From positions 1-64,000 of the forward strand of contig NZ_CALAOH010000250.1 of NCBI RefSeq assembly GCF_937926365.1: a stretch of 64,000 nt of DNA, read 5' to 3'. The DNA is from an uncultured Azohydromonas sp. (GTDB lineage Bacteria > Pseudomonadota > Gammaproteobacteria > Burkholderiales > Burkholderiaceae_C). The position numbers and the translations under genes were made by a program. Positions 52,904 to 61,076 of this stretch are shown in pieces. Numbering within the stretch: position 1 is the first letter of the stretch; each line of letters begins with the position of its first letter. The notes beneath the pieces were generated by a model. It was not told where the DNA came from. It worked only from the letters and a program-made list of their open reading frames with translations, and did no database searches.

Positions 52904-53887
52904 ATGAGTTCGACAACGCTGCGCCGTCGCGGCGCCCTGGCGCTGCTGGCAAGCCTGCCGCTGCTGGCCGCTCGCGGCGCGCTGGCACAAGGCTACCCGT
53001 ACCGCCCCATCCACCTCGTGGTGCCCTACGCGCCCGGCGCCGCGGCGGACCAGCTCGCCCGCGTGCTGGCCCGGCCGCTGGCTCAGGCGCTGGGGCAGCC
53101 GGTGGTGATCGACAACCGCGCCGGCGCCGGCGGCACGCTGGGCGCCGACATGGTTGCCAAGGCGAGCGCGGACGGCTACACGCTGCTGCTGGGTACCGAC
53201 GCCACCCAGGCGACCAACCTCCATCTCACCCGCAAGTTTCCCTATGACCCGCTGCGGCACTTCACGCCGCTGGCGTCCGCGGCCTTCAACCCGATCGTGC
53301 TGCTGGTCCATCCCTCGCTGCCGGTGCACAGCCTGGCCGAGCTGATCCAGTACGCCAAGGCGCATCCGCGCGCGCTGAGCTACGGCAGCTCGGGGCTCGG
53401 CACGCCGCACCACCTGGCCGGCGAGCTGCTCAACGAGCGGGCCGGCATCGCCATGCTCCACGTGCCTTACAAGGGCGGCGCGCCGGCCATGTCGGACCTG
53501 CTGGGCGGCAGCATCAACGTGCTGTTCGCCAGCCTGGCCACCGCGCTGCCCCACATCCGCAACGGGCAGGTGCGGGCGCTGGCCGTGACGCAGGCCCAGC
53601 GCCTCAGCGGCCTGCCCCAGGTGCCGACCATCGCCGAAACGCTGCCCGGCTACGTGCTCGCGGGCTGGCTGGGCTTCTTCGCGCCGGCCGGGCTGCCCGC
53701 GCCGATCCAGGCCCGGCTCCATACCGAGATCAACAAGGCCCTGGCGGACGAGACCGTGCGCTCGGCCCTGGAGCAGGCCGGCCTGGTGCCCTCGGGCGGC
53801 ACGCCGCAGGCGCTGGCCGAGCTGGTGCGCGAGGAGCTCGCCACGCGGGGCCGGCTGGTCAAGGCCGCGGGTATCGAACCGGAATAG
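52904..53887 (+). CDS. Bug-family periplasmic solute receptor
   Basis: 327 residues with a signal peptide (about 1-29, ending ALAQG). Bug marks: PIHLVVPYAPGAAADQLARV, VVIDNRAGAGGTLGADMVAK, IAMLHVPYKGGAPAMSDLLG. It is the last plus-strand gene of the mhp region, 107 bases after mhpC. Like the other Bug genes here it has no membrane partners nearby. Confidence 0.9.
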   Translation: MSSTTLRRRGALALLASLPLLAARGALAQGYPYRPIHLVVPYAPGAAADQLARVLARPLAQALGQPVVIDNRAGAGGTLGADMVAKASADGYTLLLGTDATQATNLHLTRKFPYDPLRHFTPLASAAFNPIVLLVHPSLPVHSLAELIQYAKAHPRALSYGSSGLGTPHHLAGELLNERAGIAMLHVPYKGGAPAMSDLLGGSINVLFASLATALPHIRNGQVRALAVTQAQRLSGLPQVPTIAETLPGYVLAGWLGFFAPAGLPAPIQARLHTEINKALADETVRSALEQAGLVPSGGTPQALAELVREELATRGRLVKAAGIEPE

Positions 53888-53894
53888 GCGCACG

Positions 53895-53928
53895 AAAAAG
53901 CGGCGCTGGTGACCCACACCAGCGCCGC
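53895..53928 (-). terminator. Rho-independent terminator of the porin gene
   Basis: A perfect 12-base stem GCGGCGCTGGTG / CACCAGCGCCGC (53900-53911 and 53917-53928) with a 5-base loop. On the minus strand it is followed by TTTTT (53895-53899), so it ends the long minus-strand operon after the porin. Confidence 0.9.
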
Positions 53929-53977
53929 AAGCCGCCGCGCCACTCAAGCAGCGGCCTCCCCGGAGATCAGGCCCGCG

Positions 53978-55090
53978 TCAGAACACGTGCCGCACCCCCA
54001 CCCCCAGCGAGCTGGCCGAGCCGCCGGCGGGCAGCGTGTTGCCGGGGCCGAAGATGCCGTACAGCGCCGTGGTGGCACGGCCGTTGTAGCCGCCGTTGTC
54101 GTCCTCGATGCGGGCGTAGCGCAGGTACACGTCCGTGCGCTTGGACAGCCGGTAGTTCATGCCGACGTTGAGGTAGGTGTTGCGGCCCTCGGCCTTGGCC
54201 GCGCCGGTGGCGTAGGCCAGGCCGTTGTCCTCCACCCGCGCCACCTGCGCCACGGCGCTCCAGGCGGTGCCGATGGGCACCTTCACGCCCAGCGCCAGGC
54301 CGCGCGTCTTGGGCGTGGCGCCGCCGACCAGCTCGTTGCGGTGCTCCCAGAAGTTGCCGCCCAGCACGTAGCCGCCCAGCTTGTAGGTCGCACCGACGTT
54401 GAAGGCCTTCTGGTCCACGTCTCCTGCGGCCGTCGCCTGCCCGCCCTGGTGGTAGGCCACCGTGGCGTCCAGCCCACCGCCCTGGTAGCGCAGCAGGCCC
54501 CCGACGTTGCGCTTCATCGTGCCGGCCGCCACCCAGGGCGTGGCCACGCCGGGCGCGGTGGCGGCGCGCTCGCCCGCGGCCACGGCCACCATGGCGCTGA
54601 AGCCGCCGAAGGACGGCGTCCAGTAGCTCACCTGGTTGTCCTGGCGGCTCTGGTCGCCGTTGGAGACGTACATCGACAGCACCGGCGAGAAGGCCGAGAA
54701 GGGATCGACGTCGCTGAACACCATCGAGTAATGGATGGGCGCGTACTGCCGCCCCAGCCGGATCTCGCCGGCGCGCGGCGAGTACAGCGACACGTAGGCC
54801 TGGCGCCCGAACAGCCGCCCGCCCTGCAGCGAGGTCCCGGTGTCGATGGACAGGCCGCTTTCCAGCACGAAGCCCGCCTTGAGCCCGTCGCCCAGGTCTT
54901 CCGAGCCGCGGATGCCCCAGCGCGAGGGCTGCATGCCGCCGTTGGACAGCCGGGCCATCGAGCCGCGACCGGAGATGCGGGTGGATTCCACGTACGCGTC
55001 GGCAATGCCGTAGAGCGTGACGTTGCTTTGCGCGATCGCGCCGCCGGCGCAGGCCGCGAGCATGGCGGCGGTGATGCAGGTCTTGTTCAC
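53978..55090 (-). CDS. Gram-negative trimeric porin (Burkholderiales type)
   Basis: 370 residues. Signal peptide about 1-20 (CITAAMLAACAGGAIAQS). The first strand SNVTLYGIADAYVE, the early SRWGIRGSEDLGDGLKAGFV, GRQAYVSLYSPRAGEIRLGR, and the final LGVGVRHVF with a C-terminal Phe are all typical. It admits small anionic substrates through the outer membrane. It is the last gene of the minus-strand catabolic run and is followed by a strong terminator. Confidence 0.95.
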   Translation of the reverse strand: MNKTCITAAMLAACAGGAIAQSNVTLYGIADAYVESTRISGRGSMARLSNGGMQPSRWGIRGSEDLGDGLKAGFVLESGLSIDTGTSLQGGRLFGRQAYVSLYSPRAGEIRLGRQYAPIHYSMVFSDVDPFSAFSPVLSMYVSNGDQSRQDNQVSYWTPSFGGFSAMVAVAAGERAATAPGVATPWVAAGTMKRNVGGLLRYQGGGLDATVAYHQGGQATAAGDVDQKAFNVGATYKLGGYVLGGNFWEHRNELVGGATPKTRGLALGVKVPIGTAWSAVAQVARVEDNGLAYATGAAKAEGRNTYLNVGMNYRLSKRTDVYLRYARIEDDNGGYNGRATTALYGIFGPGNTLPAGGSASSLGVGVRHVF

Positions 55091-55222
55091 TGGATGTCTC
55101 CTTGCGGTTGAGGCGGGCCCGTTCGGATGCAGGCCCTTGAAGGCAAGGCTCCGCCCGGCCGGGCGCCAAGCCCGGCATCGGCAAAGCCTCGGAAAGCGAA
55201 GCGCCGCGCGCGGCGCGCGCGG

Positions 55223-55663
55223 TCAGCGGCCGGGCACCACCGTGCAGACGGCCGTGGCGGTGGCGATGAGCTGGCCCTCCTGCAGCAGCTCGCCCACCAC
55301 GTGGCAGACCCCGCGGCCGCGGCGCACCAGCCGCGAGCGGCCCTGCAGCGCACCGGCGCGCGCGGGTTTCAGGAAGGACAGGTTCAGGTTGAGCGTGGCG
55401 CAGTGCTCGCCCGGCGCCAGCGTGGCGGTGACGAGGAAGGCCGTCACGTCGTCCAGCATCGCGCCCAGCACGCCGCCCTGCACCTGGCCGGCCGGGTTCA
55501 GGAAGCCCTCGCCGGCGTGGTAGTCGGATTCGAGCGTGCCGGCCTCCAGGTCCACGGCCGTGATGCGCCCGCCCAGCGTGGTGCTCACGGGCGGCGGCGC
55601 CAGCTCGCCGCGGCGCACGCGCGCGAAGTAGCCGTCGGCGGCGGGAGTGGTGTCAGCAGCCAT
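55223..55663 (-). CDS. PaaI-like hotdog thioesterase
   Basis: 146 residues, hotdog fold: VDLEAGTLESDYHAGEGFLN, PAGQVQGGVLGAMLDDVTAF and LNLNLSFLKPARAGALQGRS. It would hydrolyse an acyl-CoA, perhaps to free CoA from a dead-end intermediate. Its start overlaps the end of the enoyl-CoA hydratase gene by about 10 bases. Confidence 0.88.
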   Translation of the reverse strand: MAADTTPAADGYFARVRRGELAPPPVSTTLGGRITAVDLEAGTLESDYHAGEGFLNPAGQVQGGVLGAMLDDVTAFLVTATLAPGEHCATLNLNLSFLKPARAGALQGRSRLVRRGRGVCHVVGELLQEGQLIATATAVCTVVPGR

Positions 55664-56432
55664 GGAACTCGGGCTTTCGTTTCTGCACGCGCGCGGCGAT
55701 GCCCTCGCGCTGGTCCTGCGAGGCGTCGGCCTGCGCGATGTCGCGCCGCAGCTCGGCGGCGTCCAGCGTGCCGGCGGCGATGCGGTTGAGGTGCTTCTTC
55801 ATGCCCAGCAGCGCCAGCGGCGCCATGCCGGCCAGGTGTTCACTGAAATCGTCCACCGCCGGCGCCAGCGCACCGGCCTCGACCACCCGGTCCAGGAAGC
55901 CGCATTCCAGCATCTGCCGGGCATCCAGCGTCTCGGCCGCCAGCAGCACGCGCCGGGCCACGCGCAGGCCCAGCTGCCGCACGTAGCGCTCCATGCCGCC
56001 GCGATAGAACAGGATGCCGATCTGCGCCGCCGGCACGAACATGCGCGCCTCGGCCACGCCGATGCGGAAGTCGCAGGCCAGCGCCAGGTCGGTGGCGCCG
56101 CCGTGGAAGCCGCCGTTGATGGCCGCGATCGTGACCGGCCTCGCCTGCTCGATCTCGCCGGCCAGGGCCTCGAAGGACTCGCCGGCCGCGGCCACCGCCC
56201 CGCGCTCGGCCGCCTGCGCCAGGTTGAAGCCGCTGCAGAAATGCCGCCCCTGCCCGCGCAGGCGCAGCACCAGCACGCCGGGCGCGGCGTTGACCTCGCG
56301 CAGTTGCGAGCGCAACAGCTCCAGGTCCTCCAGCTCCAGCCGGTTGCCGACCTCGGGCCGGCGCAGCGTGATGGTGGCGATGCGGCCCTTGATCGCCAGC
56401 TCGGGCGGCAGCCCGGTGGGTGAATGGCTCAT
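55653..56432 (-). CDS. Enoyl-CoA hydratase/isomerase family protein
   Basis: 259 residues, crotonase fold: IKGRIATITLRRPEVGNRLE, oxyanion loop RGQGRHFCSGFNLAQAAERG and AAINGGFHGGATDLALACDF, RKPEFHGC ending. The usual catalytic Glu positions read FHGGATD and AAQIGILFYRGG, so the exact reaction is uncertain. A GAGGAGGA site precedes the ATG. Confidence 0.88.
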   Translation of the reverse strand: MSHSPTGLPPELAIKGRIATITLRRPEVGNRLELEDLELLRSQLREVNAAPGVLVLRLRGQGRHFCSGFNLAQAAERGAVAAAGESFEALAGEIEQARPVTIAAINGGFHGGATDLALACDFRIGVAEARMFVPAAQIGILFYRGGMERYVRQLGLRVARRVLLAAETLDARQMLECGFLDRVVEAGALAPAVDDFSEHLAGMAPLALLGMKKHLNRIAAGTLDAAELRRDIAQADASQDQREGIAARVQKRKPEFHGC

Positions 56433-56442
56433 GGCGTCCTCC

Positions 56443-57108
56443 TCACCGGAACCCGTAGACCTGCATGGTGCTTTCGCCCGCACGCAGCCGCTCCAGGATC
56501 GCGGCCTCGTCGGCCTCGCGCCGGCGCGAGCGATCCACCACCTCGGCGGCACGCTCGCGCGGCAGCGCGCACACGCCGTCGCCGTCGGCCACCACCAGGT
56601 CCCCGGCGCTGACCACCACGTCGCCGATGAGCAGCGGCGCGCCGATCCAGCCGATGGCACCGTAGTCCTTGCCCGTGCCGCGGATGCACAGGCCGCGCGC
56701 GAACACCGGGAAGCCGATCTGCTCCAGCAGCACGCCGTCGCGCACGCAGCCGTCGATCACCAGCCCGGCCAGGCCGCGCGCCTGGGCCATGGTGCTCATG
56801 ATCTCGCCCCAGTAGCCGTGCTCGAAGGCGCCGCTGGTGTGCACCACCAGCACGTCGCCCGGCCGGGCCACGGCCAGCGCGCGGTGCAGCCACAGGTTGT
56901 CGCCCGGCGGCGAATGCACCGTCAGCGCCGGCCCGCAGGCGCGCATCGCGCGCCCCACGGGCTTGAGCGCCGAGGGCAGCGCGCCGATCTTGCCGCCGGC
57001 CTCGTGCAGCGTGGCCGTGGGCAGTTCGCGGGCGGCGGCCACCACGGCCGGGGCAACGCGCTCGAAGTCCAGCCGCGTCGTGCTCGCGGCATCGTGTTCA
57101 CGGGCCAT
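56443..57108 (-). CDS. RraA-family protein 1 (HMG/CHA aldolase-like)
   Basis: 221 residues: ATLHEAGGKIGALPSALKPV, GDVLVVHTSGAFEHGYWGEI and LAGLVIDGCVRDGVLLEQIG with the Arg-Asp pair used for metal and substrate in 4-hydroxy-4-methyl-2-oxoglutarate aldolases. It carries an N-terminal extension of about 20 residues relative to its two neighbours. Together with the next two genes it forms a tandem trio. Confidence 0.88.
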   Translation of the reverse strand: MAREHDAASTTRLDFERVAPAVVAAARELPTATLHEAGGKIGALPSALKPVGRAMRACGPALTVHSPPGDNLWLHRALAVARPGDVLVVHTSGAFEHGYWGEIMSTMAQARGLAGLVIDGCVRDGVLLEQIGFPVFARGLCIRGTGKDYGAIGWIGAPLLIGDVVVSAGDLVVADGDGVCALPRERAAEVVDRSRRREADEAAILERLRAGESTMQVYGFR

Positions 57109-57113
57109 GGCGC

Positions 57114-57767
57114 TCACACCTTCGTCTGCAGCTGGTGGTACTTGAACTGGCGCCGCGCCTCGTCCAGACGCATGCCGCCGCGCACGGCCTCGCGGATGGC
57201 CTCCTCGGCCCGCTCGATGCCCTCGGCCGTGTCCAGCACGCGGTCCTCGAAGTCCTTCGGGATCACGACCACGCCGTCGGCGTCGCCGCGCAGCAGGTCG
57301 CCCGGGGCCACGCGCACGTCGCCGATGTTGACCGGCACGCCGGTGGCTTCCACCTGCACGCGGTCCTTGCCGGTGCGCATCCAGTGGTCCTTGGCGAACA
57401 CCGGGTAGCCCAGCTTCAGGCACATCGCCACGTCGCGGCACACGCCGTCGATGACGGTGCCGGCGATGCCGCGGCGGTGCGCGATCTCGGTGAGGATGTC
57501 GCCCCAGACGGTGGCGTTGTCGCGCCCGCCGTTGTCCAGCACCACCACGCTGCCCGGGGGCACGTCGTCGATGTAGTCGCCCACCGTGCCGGCCGGGTTG
57601 CCGGCCGGGCCGTACAGCAGCGTCCAGGCGCGCCCGGCCATGCGGAAGCCGTTGTCGCGCGGCTTGATGCGGTAGCACTGGCCGTTGAGGCCGAGCTTGT
57701 CGAGCGCGTCGCTCAGCGTGGCGGTGTCCAGGCGCGCGGCGCGCGCGACGTTCTTGTCCTGTTCCAT
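57114..57767 (-). CDS. RraA-family protein 2 (HMG/CHA aldolase-like)
   Basis: 217 residues: LDTATLSDALDKLGLNGQCY, GSVVVLDNGGRDNATVWGDI, IAGTVIDGVCRDVAMCLKLG (Arg-Asp present) and VRVAPGDLLRGDADGVVVIP. It shares the SDALDKLGL opening with the third copy. It lies 5 bases upstream of copy 1 and 5 bases downstream of copy 3 in the operon. Confidence 0.9.
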   Translation of the reverse strand: MEQDKNVARAARLDTATLSDALDKLGLNGQCYRIKPRDNGFRMAGRAWTLLYGPAGNPAGTVGDYIDDVPPGSVVVLDNGGRDNATVWGDILTEIAHRRGIAGTVIDGVCRDVAMCLKLGYPVFAKDHWMRTGKDRVQVEATGVPVNIGDVRVAPGDLLRGDADGVVVIPKDFEDRVLDTAEGIERAEEAIREAVRGGMRLDEARRQFKYHQLQTKV

Positions 57768-57772
57768 GGTGT

Positions 57773-58429
57773 TCAGTCCTTGAGCATGTGTTCGTAGTTG
57801 CCGCCCATGACCTGGCCGATGGGCGTGCCGGCGGCGATGGCCTTGGCCATGGCGGCCTCCTTGGCGACGATGGTTTCCGCCGTTTCGAGCACACGCTCGA
57901 TGTCGCGCGCGGCGATGAAGATGACGGCGCTCTGGTCCGCGAGCACGTAGTCGCCGGGCGTGACCTCGACGCTGCCGACCTGCACCGGCACCTGCGTGCC
58001 GAGCTCGACCACGCGGCCGCGCGCGGTCAGCGCGGTGAGGCTGCAGCTGAAGATGGGGAACTCGTAGGCGACGGCCTCGTCCACGTCGCGCAGCGGGCCG
58101 TCGGCGATCACGCCGGCCACGCCGCGCACCTTGGCGCCCAGCGTCAGCAGCCCGCCCCAGCAGCCCGCCTCGATGCCGCTGCGCTGCTCGACGACGATGA
58201 TGTCGTCGGGCCCCGCGGCCTCGATGGCGGTGCAGCCGAGGTGGCGCGGCGGCCCGGGCGGCGGCGTGCCGGGGCCGACCTTCATGGTCACGGCCTGGCC
58301 GGCGATGCGCCCGCGCCCCGAGCGTTGCGGCAGCCCGGTGACGGCGCCGGGCAGGCCCAGCTTGTCCAGGGCGTCGGATACCGCGCAGGCATCGAGCCGG
58401 CGCAGGCGTTGCACGTAGGGATTGCTCAT
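57773..58429 (-). CDS. RraA-family protein 3 (HMG/CHA aldolase-like)
   Basis: 218 residues: LDACAVSDALDKLGLPGAVT, WGGLLTLGAKVRGVAGVIAD, GPLRDVDEAVAYEFPIFS and VEVTPGDYVLADQSAVIFIA. Of the three it looks closest to proven 4-carboxy-4-hydroxy-2-oxoadipate aldolases. It would split the hydrated ring-fission product to pyruvate plus an oxo-acid, downstream of the LigB-type dioxygenase encoded just before it. Confidence 0.9.
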   Translation of the reverse strand: MSNPYVQRLRRLDACAVSDALDKLGLPGAVTGLPQRSGRGRIAGQAVTMKVGPGTPPPGPPRHLGCTAIEAAGPDDIIVVEQRSGIEAGCWGGLLTLGAKVRGVAGVIADGPLRDVDEAVAYEFPIFSCSLTALTARGRVVELGTQVPVQVGSVEVTPGDYVLADQSAVIFIAARDIERVLETAETIVAKEAAMAKAIAAGTPIGQVMGGNYEHMLKD

Positions 58430-58437
58430 GGTGGTTC

Positions 58438-59436
58438 TCAGTCCAGGGTGCGCCAGGCGGCGAAGCACAGTCCGGTGCCGGTGAGCGCGGGGCTGCGGTA
58501 GCCCGGCACGTAGGACACCCATTCCAGGTCCAGCTCCTTCACGGCCTCGGCGGCGATGAGCCAGTTGCGGATCTCGGAGCTGCCGGCCTGCAGCTGCTTG
58601 GGGTCCAGGCCGGCGAGCCACTGCATGTCCTTCTCGCGCAGCGCCTGGATGATTCCGTGGTCCAGCTCCTCGTCCACCACGAAGTGGCTCAGGCCGCCGG
58701 AGGCCAGCACGCCCACGCGCAGGTCCTCGGGGTAGGCCTGGACCAGCTCGCGCAGCGCCGCGCCGAGCTGGATGCAGCGCCGCGGCGTGGGCTGGTTGGG
58801 CGGATCGAAGGTGTTGACGATCACCGGGATCACCGGCAGCTCGGTGCCCTGCAGGAACCAGCGGTGGATGAAGCTGAAGGCGTGGCCCTCGTACTGGCCG
58901 CGCTCCAGCCCGTCCATGGCGGTGATGTCGAAGTCGCGGTCGCAGAGCTGGCGGATGAGCCACTCGGCCATGTCGGCCTTGACCGGATAGTCGCGGTCGG
59001 CCCCGGGTTCCTGCCGCGCCATGCGCGCTTGCTTGTACCAGCCGTCGCCGGGCGAGAGCTCGGCCTTGGCGTTGCGGATGGTGGCGCCGTAGTAGATGGC
59101 GAAGGCCGGGTTGTTGGTGGTGCGGAACAGCTCGTGCTGGTCGTCCCCGACCACCAGCAGCACGTCCAGCCGGGCCGCCTGGATGCGGCGGCGCAGTTCG
59201 GCCATCGCCTCCTGCGTCTCGTCGAAGCGGCGGCCCATCTCTTCGGGCGTCACCATCGACTCGGCCTGCGCCGGCGCCTGGGCCAGCAGCGCCTCGTAGT
59301 TCGTGCGCTCGCCGGCGCGGTCGTAGTAGTGGGGGTTCTTCGGATCGACCTCGCGGAAGCCGTGCTGCCAGTCCTCGCGCTGCGAGGCCAGCATGATGCT
59401 GTGCGAGGAGCCGAAGGCGGCAACGATTCGGGCCAT
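58438..59436 (-). CDS. LigB-superfamily extradiol ring-cleavage dioxygenase
   Basis: 332 residues. IVAAFGSSHSIMLAS, DVLLVVGDDQHELFRTTNNP, and VGVLASGGLSHFVVDEELDH contain the His ligands of the protocatechuate 4,5-dioxygenase/gallate dioxygenase class. No LigA-type small subunit is encoded beside it. The final 80 residues (GIIQALREKDMQWLAGLDPK; VSYVPGYRSPALTGTGLCF) resemble single-chain homologues. Substrate unknown; the RraA trio implies a protocatechuate- or gallate-like meta-cleavage route. Confidence 0.88.
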   Translation of the reverse strand: MARIVAAFGSSHSIMLASQREDWQHGFREVDPKNPHYYDRAGERTNYEALLAQAPAQAESMVTPEEMGRRFDETQEAMAELRRRIQAARLDVLLVVGDDQHELFRTTNNPAFAIYYGATIRNAKAELSPGDGWYKQARMARQEPGADRDYPVKADMAEWLIRQLCDRDFDITAMDGLERGQYEGHAFSFIHRWFLQGTELPVIPVIVNTFDPPNQPTPRRCIQLGAALRELVQAYPEDLRVGVLASGGLSHFVVDEELDHGIIQALREKDMQWLAGLDPKQLQAGSSEIRNWLIAAEAVKELDLEWVSYVPGYRSPALTGTGLCFAAWRTLD

Positions 59437-59450
59437 GACGGGTTCCTGTC

Positions 59451-60653
59451 TCAGACGATGAAGGCGGCGCGCAGCTCGGCGATGCGCTGCTCGCCGTAGC
59501 CAAGCTCCTGGAGGATCGCGTCGGTGTCCTGGCCCTGCTGCGGCGCGGGCCGCGGCGGCTCGGTGCGCGGGTGGGCCGACAGCCGCATGGGCTGGCCGAT
59601 GAGCGAGACCTCGCCCAGCTCGGGATGCTGCATGGGCCAGGTGATGCCGAGGTGGCGCACCTGCGGGTCCTCGAACACCTGGTCGATGCGGTGGATGGGG
59701 CCACAGGGCACGCCGGCCTTGAGCAGCCGCTCGGTCCACTCGGCGGTGCTGCGGCGCGCGAAGGCCTCGCCCACGGCGGCGTTGACGCGGTCGCGGTTGG
59801 CGCAGCGCTCGGGGTCGGAGCCGAAGCCGGGCTCGTCCACCAGGTGCGGCACCTCCAGCGCCTCGCACAGCCGCGTCCACATCGTCTGGCCGATGGCCGC
59901 GACGTTGAGGTAGCCGTCGGCCGTGCGGAACACGCCGGTGGGCACGGTCAGCGGGTGCTCGTTGCCGTGCTGGCCCGGCACCTTGCGGTCGATGAGCCAC
60001 TGCGCGGCCTGGAAGTCCAGCATGGCGATCTGCGACTCCAGCAGCGAGGTCTGCACCCACTGCCCCTCGCCGGTGGCCTCGCGCTCCAGCAGCGCGGCCA
60101 GCACGCCCTGGGCGCAGAAGTGGCCCGCGCACAGGTCGGCGATGGGGATGCCCACGCGCATCGGGCCGTCGCCCGGCTTGCCGGTGACGCTCATGAGCCC
60201 GCCCATGCCCTGCGCGATCGAGTCGAAGCCGGGCCACTTGGCATAGGGCCCGTCCTGGCCGAAGCCCGAGATGCTGGCGTACACCAGGCGCGGGTTGATG
60301 GCGCGCAGCTGCTCGGGGCCGATGCCCAGGCGGTCCTTCACGTCGGGGCGGTAGTTCTCGATGAACACGTCCGCCTTGCGCACCAGCTCGTGCAGGATCG
60401 CCACGCCCTCGGGCGTCTTCATGTTGAGCGTGAGACTTTCCTTGTTGCGGTGCAGGTTCTCGTAGTCGGCGCGGTTGTGGTCGCGCCCGCCGATCATGTC
60501 GTCGCCACCGGGCGCACCCGGCGGGATTTCGAGCTTGATGACGCGCGCACCCATGTCGGCGAACAGCCGCACGGCGGTGGGGCCGGCGCGCACCCGGGTG
60601 GCGTCGAGGATGGTGAAGCGCGAGAGCGCGCCCTTGCGGGGGGTGGTGGACAT
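59451..60653 (-). CDS. Class III CoA-transferase (CaiB/BaiF family)
   Basis: 400 residues: FTILDATRVRAGPTAVRLFA, DMGARVIKLEIPPGAPG, the YAKWPGFDSIAQGMGGLMSV region with the catalytic Asp, and GVPCGPIHRIDQVFEDPQVR. Probably loads CoA on the aromatic side-chain acid that the other genes of the operon shorten. It is only distantly like the gcdH-linked transferase at 40842. Confidence 0.9.
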   Translation of the reverse strand: MSTTPRKGALSRFTILDATRVRAGPTAVRLFADMGARVIKLEIPPGAPGGDDMIGGRDHNRADYENLHRNKESLTLNMKTPEGVAILHELVRKADVFIENYRPDVKDRLGIGPEQLRAINPRLVYASISGFGQDGPYAKWPGFDSIAQGMGGLMSVTGKPGDGPMRVGIPIADLCAGHFCAQGVLAALLEREATGEGQWVQTSLLESQIAMLDFQAAQWLIDRKVPGQHGNEHPLTVPTGVFRTADGYLNVAAIGQTMWTRLCEALEVPHLVDEPGFGSDPERCANRDRVNAAVGEAFARRSTAEWTERLLKAGVPCGPIHRIDQVFEDPQVRHLGITWPMQHPELGEVSLIGQPMRLSAHPRTEPPRPAPQQGQDTDAILQELGYGEQRIAELRAAFIV

Positions 60654-60664
60654 GGGTCGCTCCT

Positions 60665-61075
60665 TCAGGCGGGCGTGAACATCGGGACGGCGTGGCCGCC
60701 GTCGCTGGGTTTGAACACCACGCGCACCCGCTGGTCGATCGCCAGCGCGGCGGGATCGCAGTCGACCAGGTTCGTCATCAGCGTGACGCCCTCGTCGAGC
60801 GTGACCAGGGCCAGCGTGTAGGCGGCCTCGCCCCGGCCCATGGTGCTGTGGCTGTAGATGCGGCCGAAACCGCTGGCCTGCACCCAGCGGGTATTGGCGC
60901 TGAGGCAGTGCGGGCAGATGTCGCGCGGGTAGTGGTGCACCTCGCCGCAGTCGTCGCATTGCTTGAGCAGCAGCCGGCCCTCGTCGGCGGCGCTCCAGTA
61001 GGCCTGCGACTCCGGCAGCACGCGCGGCGCGGGGATGCGGCGCGGCTGCGCGCCCTTGTCTTGTGGAGAGCTCAT
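60665..61075 (-). CDS. Zn-ribbon OB-fold protein (DUF35)
   Basis: 136 residues: a rubredoxin-like zinc ribbon (CDDCGEVHHYPRDICPHC) followed by an OB fold (AYTLALVTLDEGVTLMTNLV; RVRVVFKPSDGGHAVPMF). These are obligate partners of thiolase-like proteins, as with the thiolase encoded directly upstream, where they help bind acyl-CoA. Confidence 0.92.
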   Translation of the reverse strand: MSSPQDKGAQPRRIPAPRVLPESQAYWSAADEGRLLLKQCDDCGEVHHYPRDICPHCLSANTRWVQASGFGRIYSHSTMGRGEAAYTLALVTLDEGVTLMTNLVDCDPAALAIDQRVRVVFKPSDGGHAVPMFTPA

Positions 61076-61076
61076 C

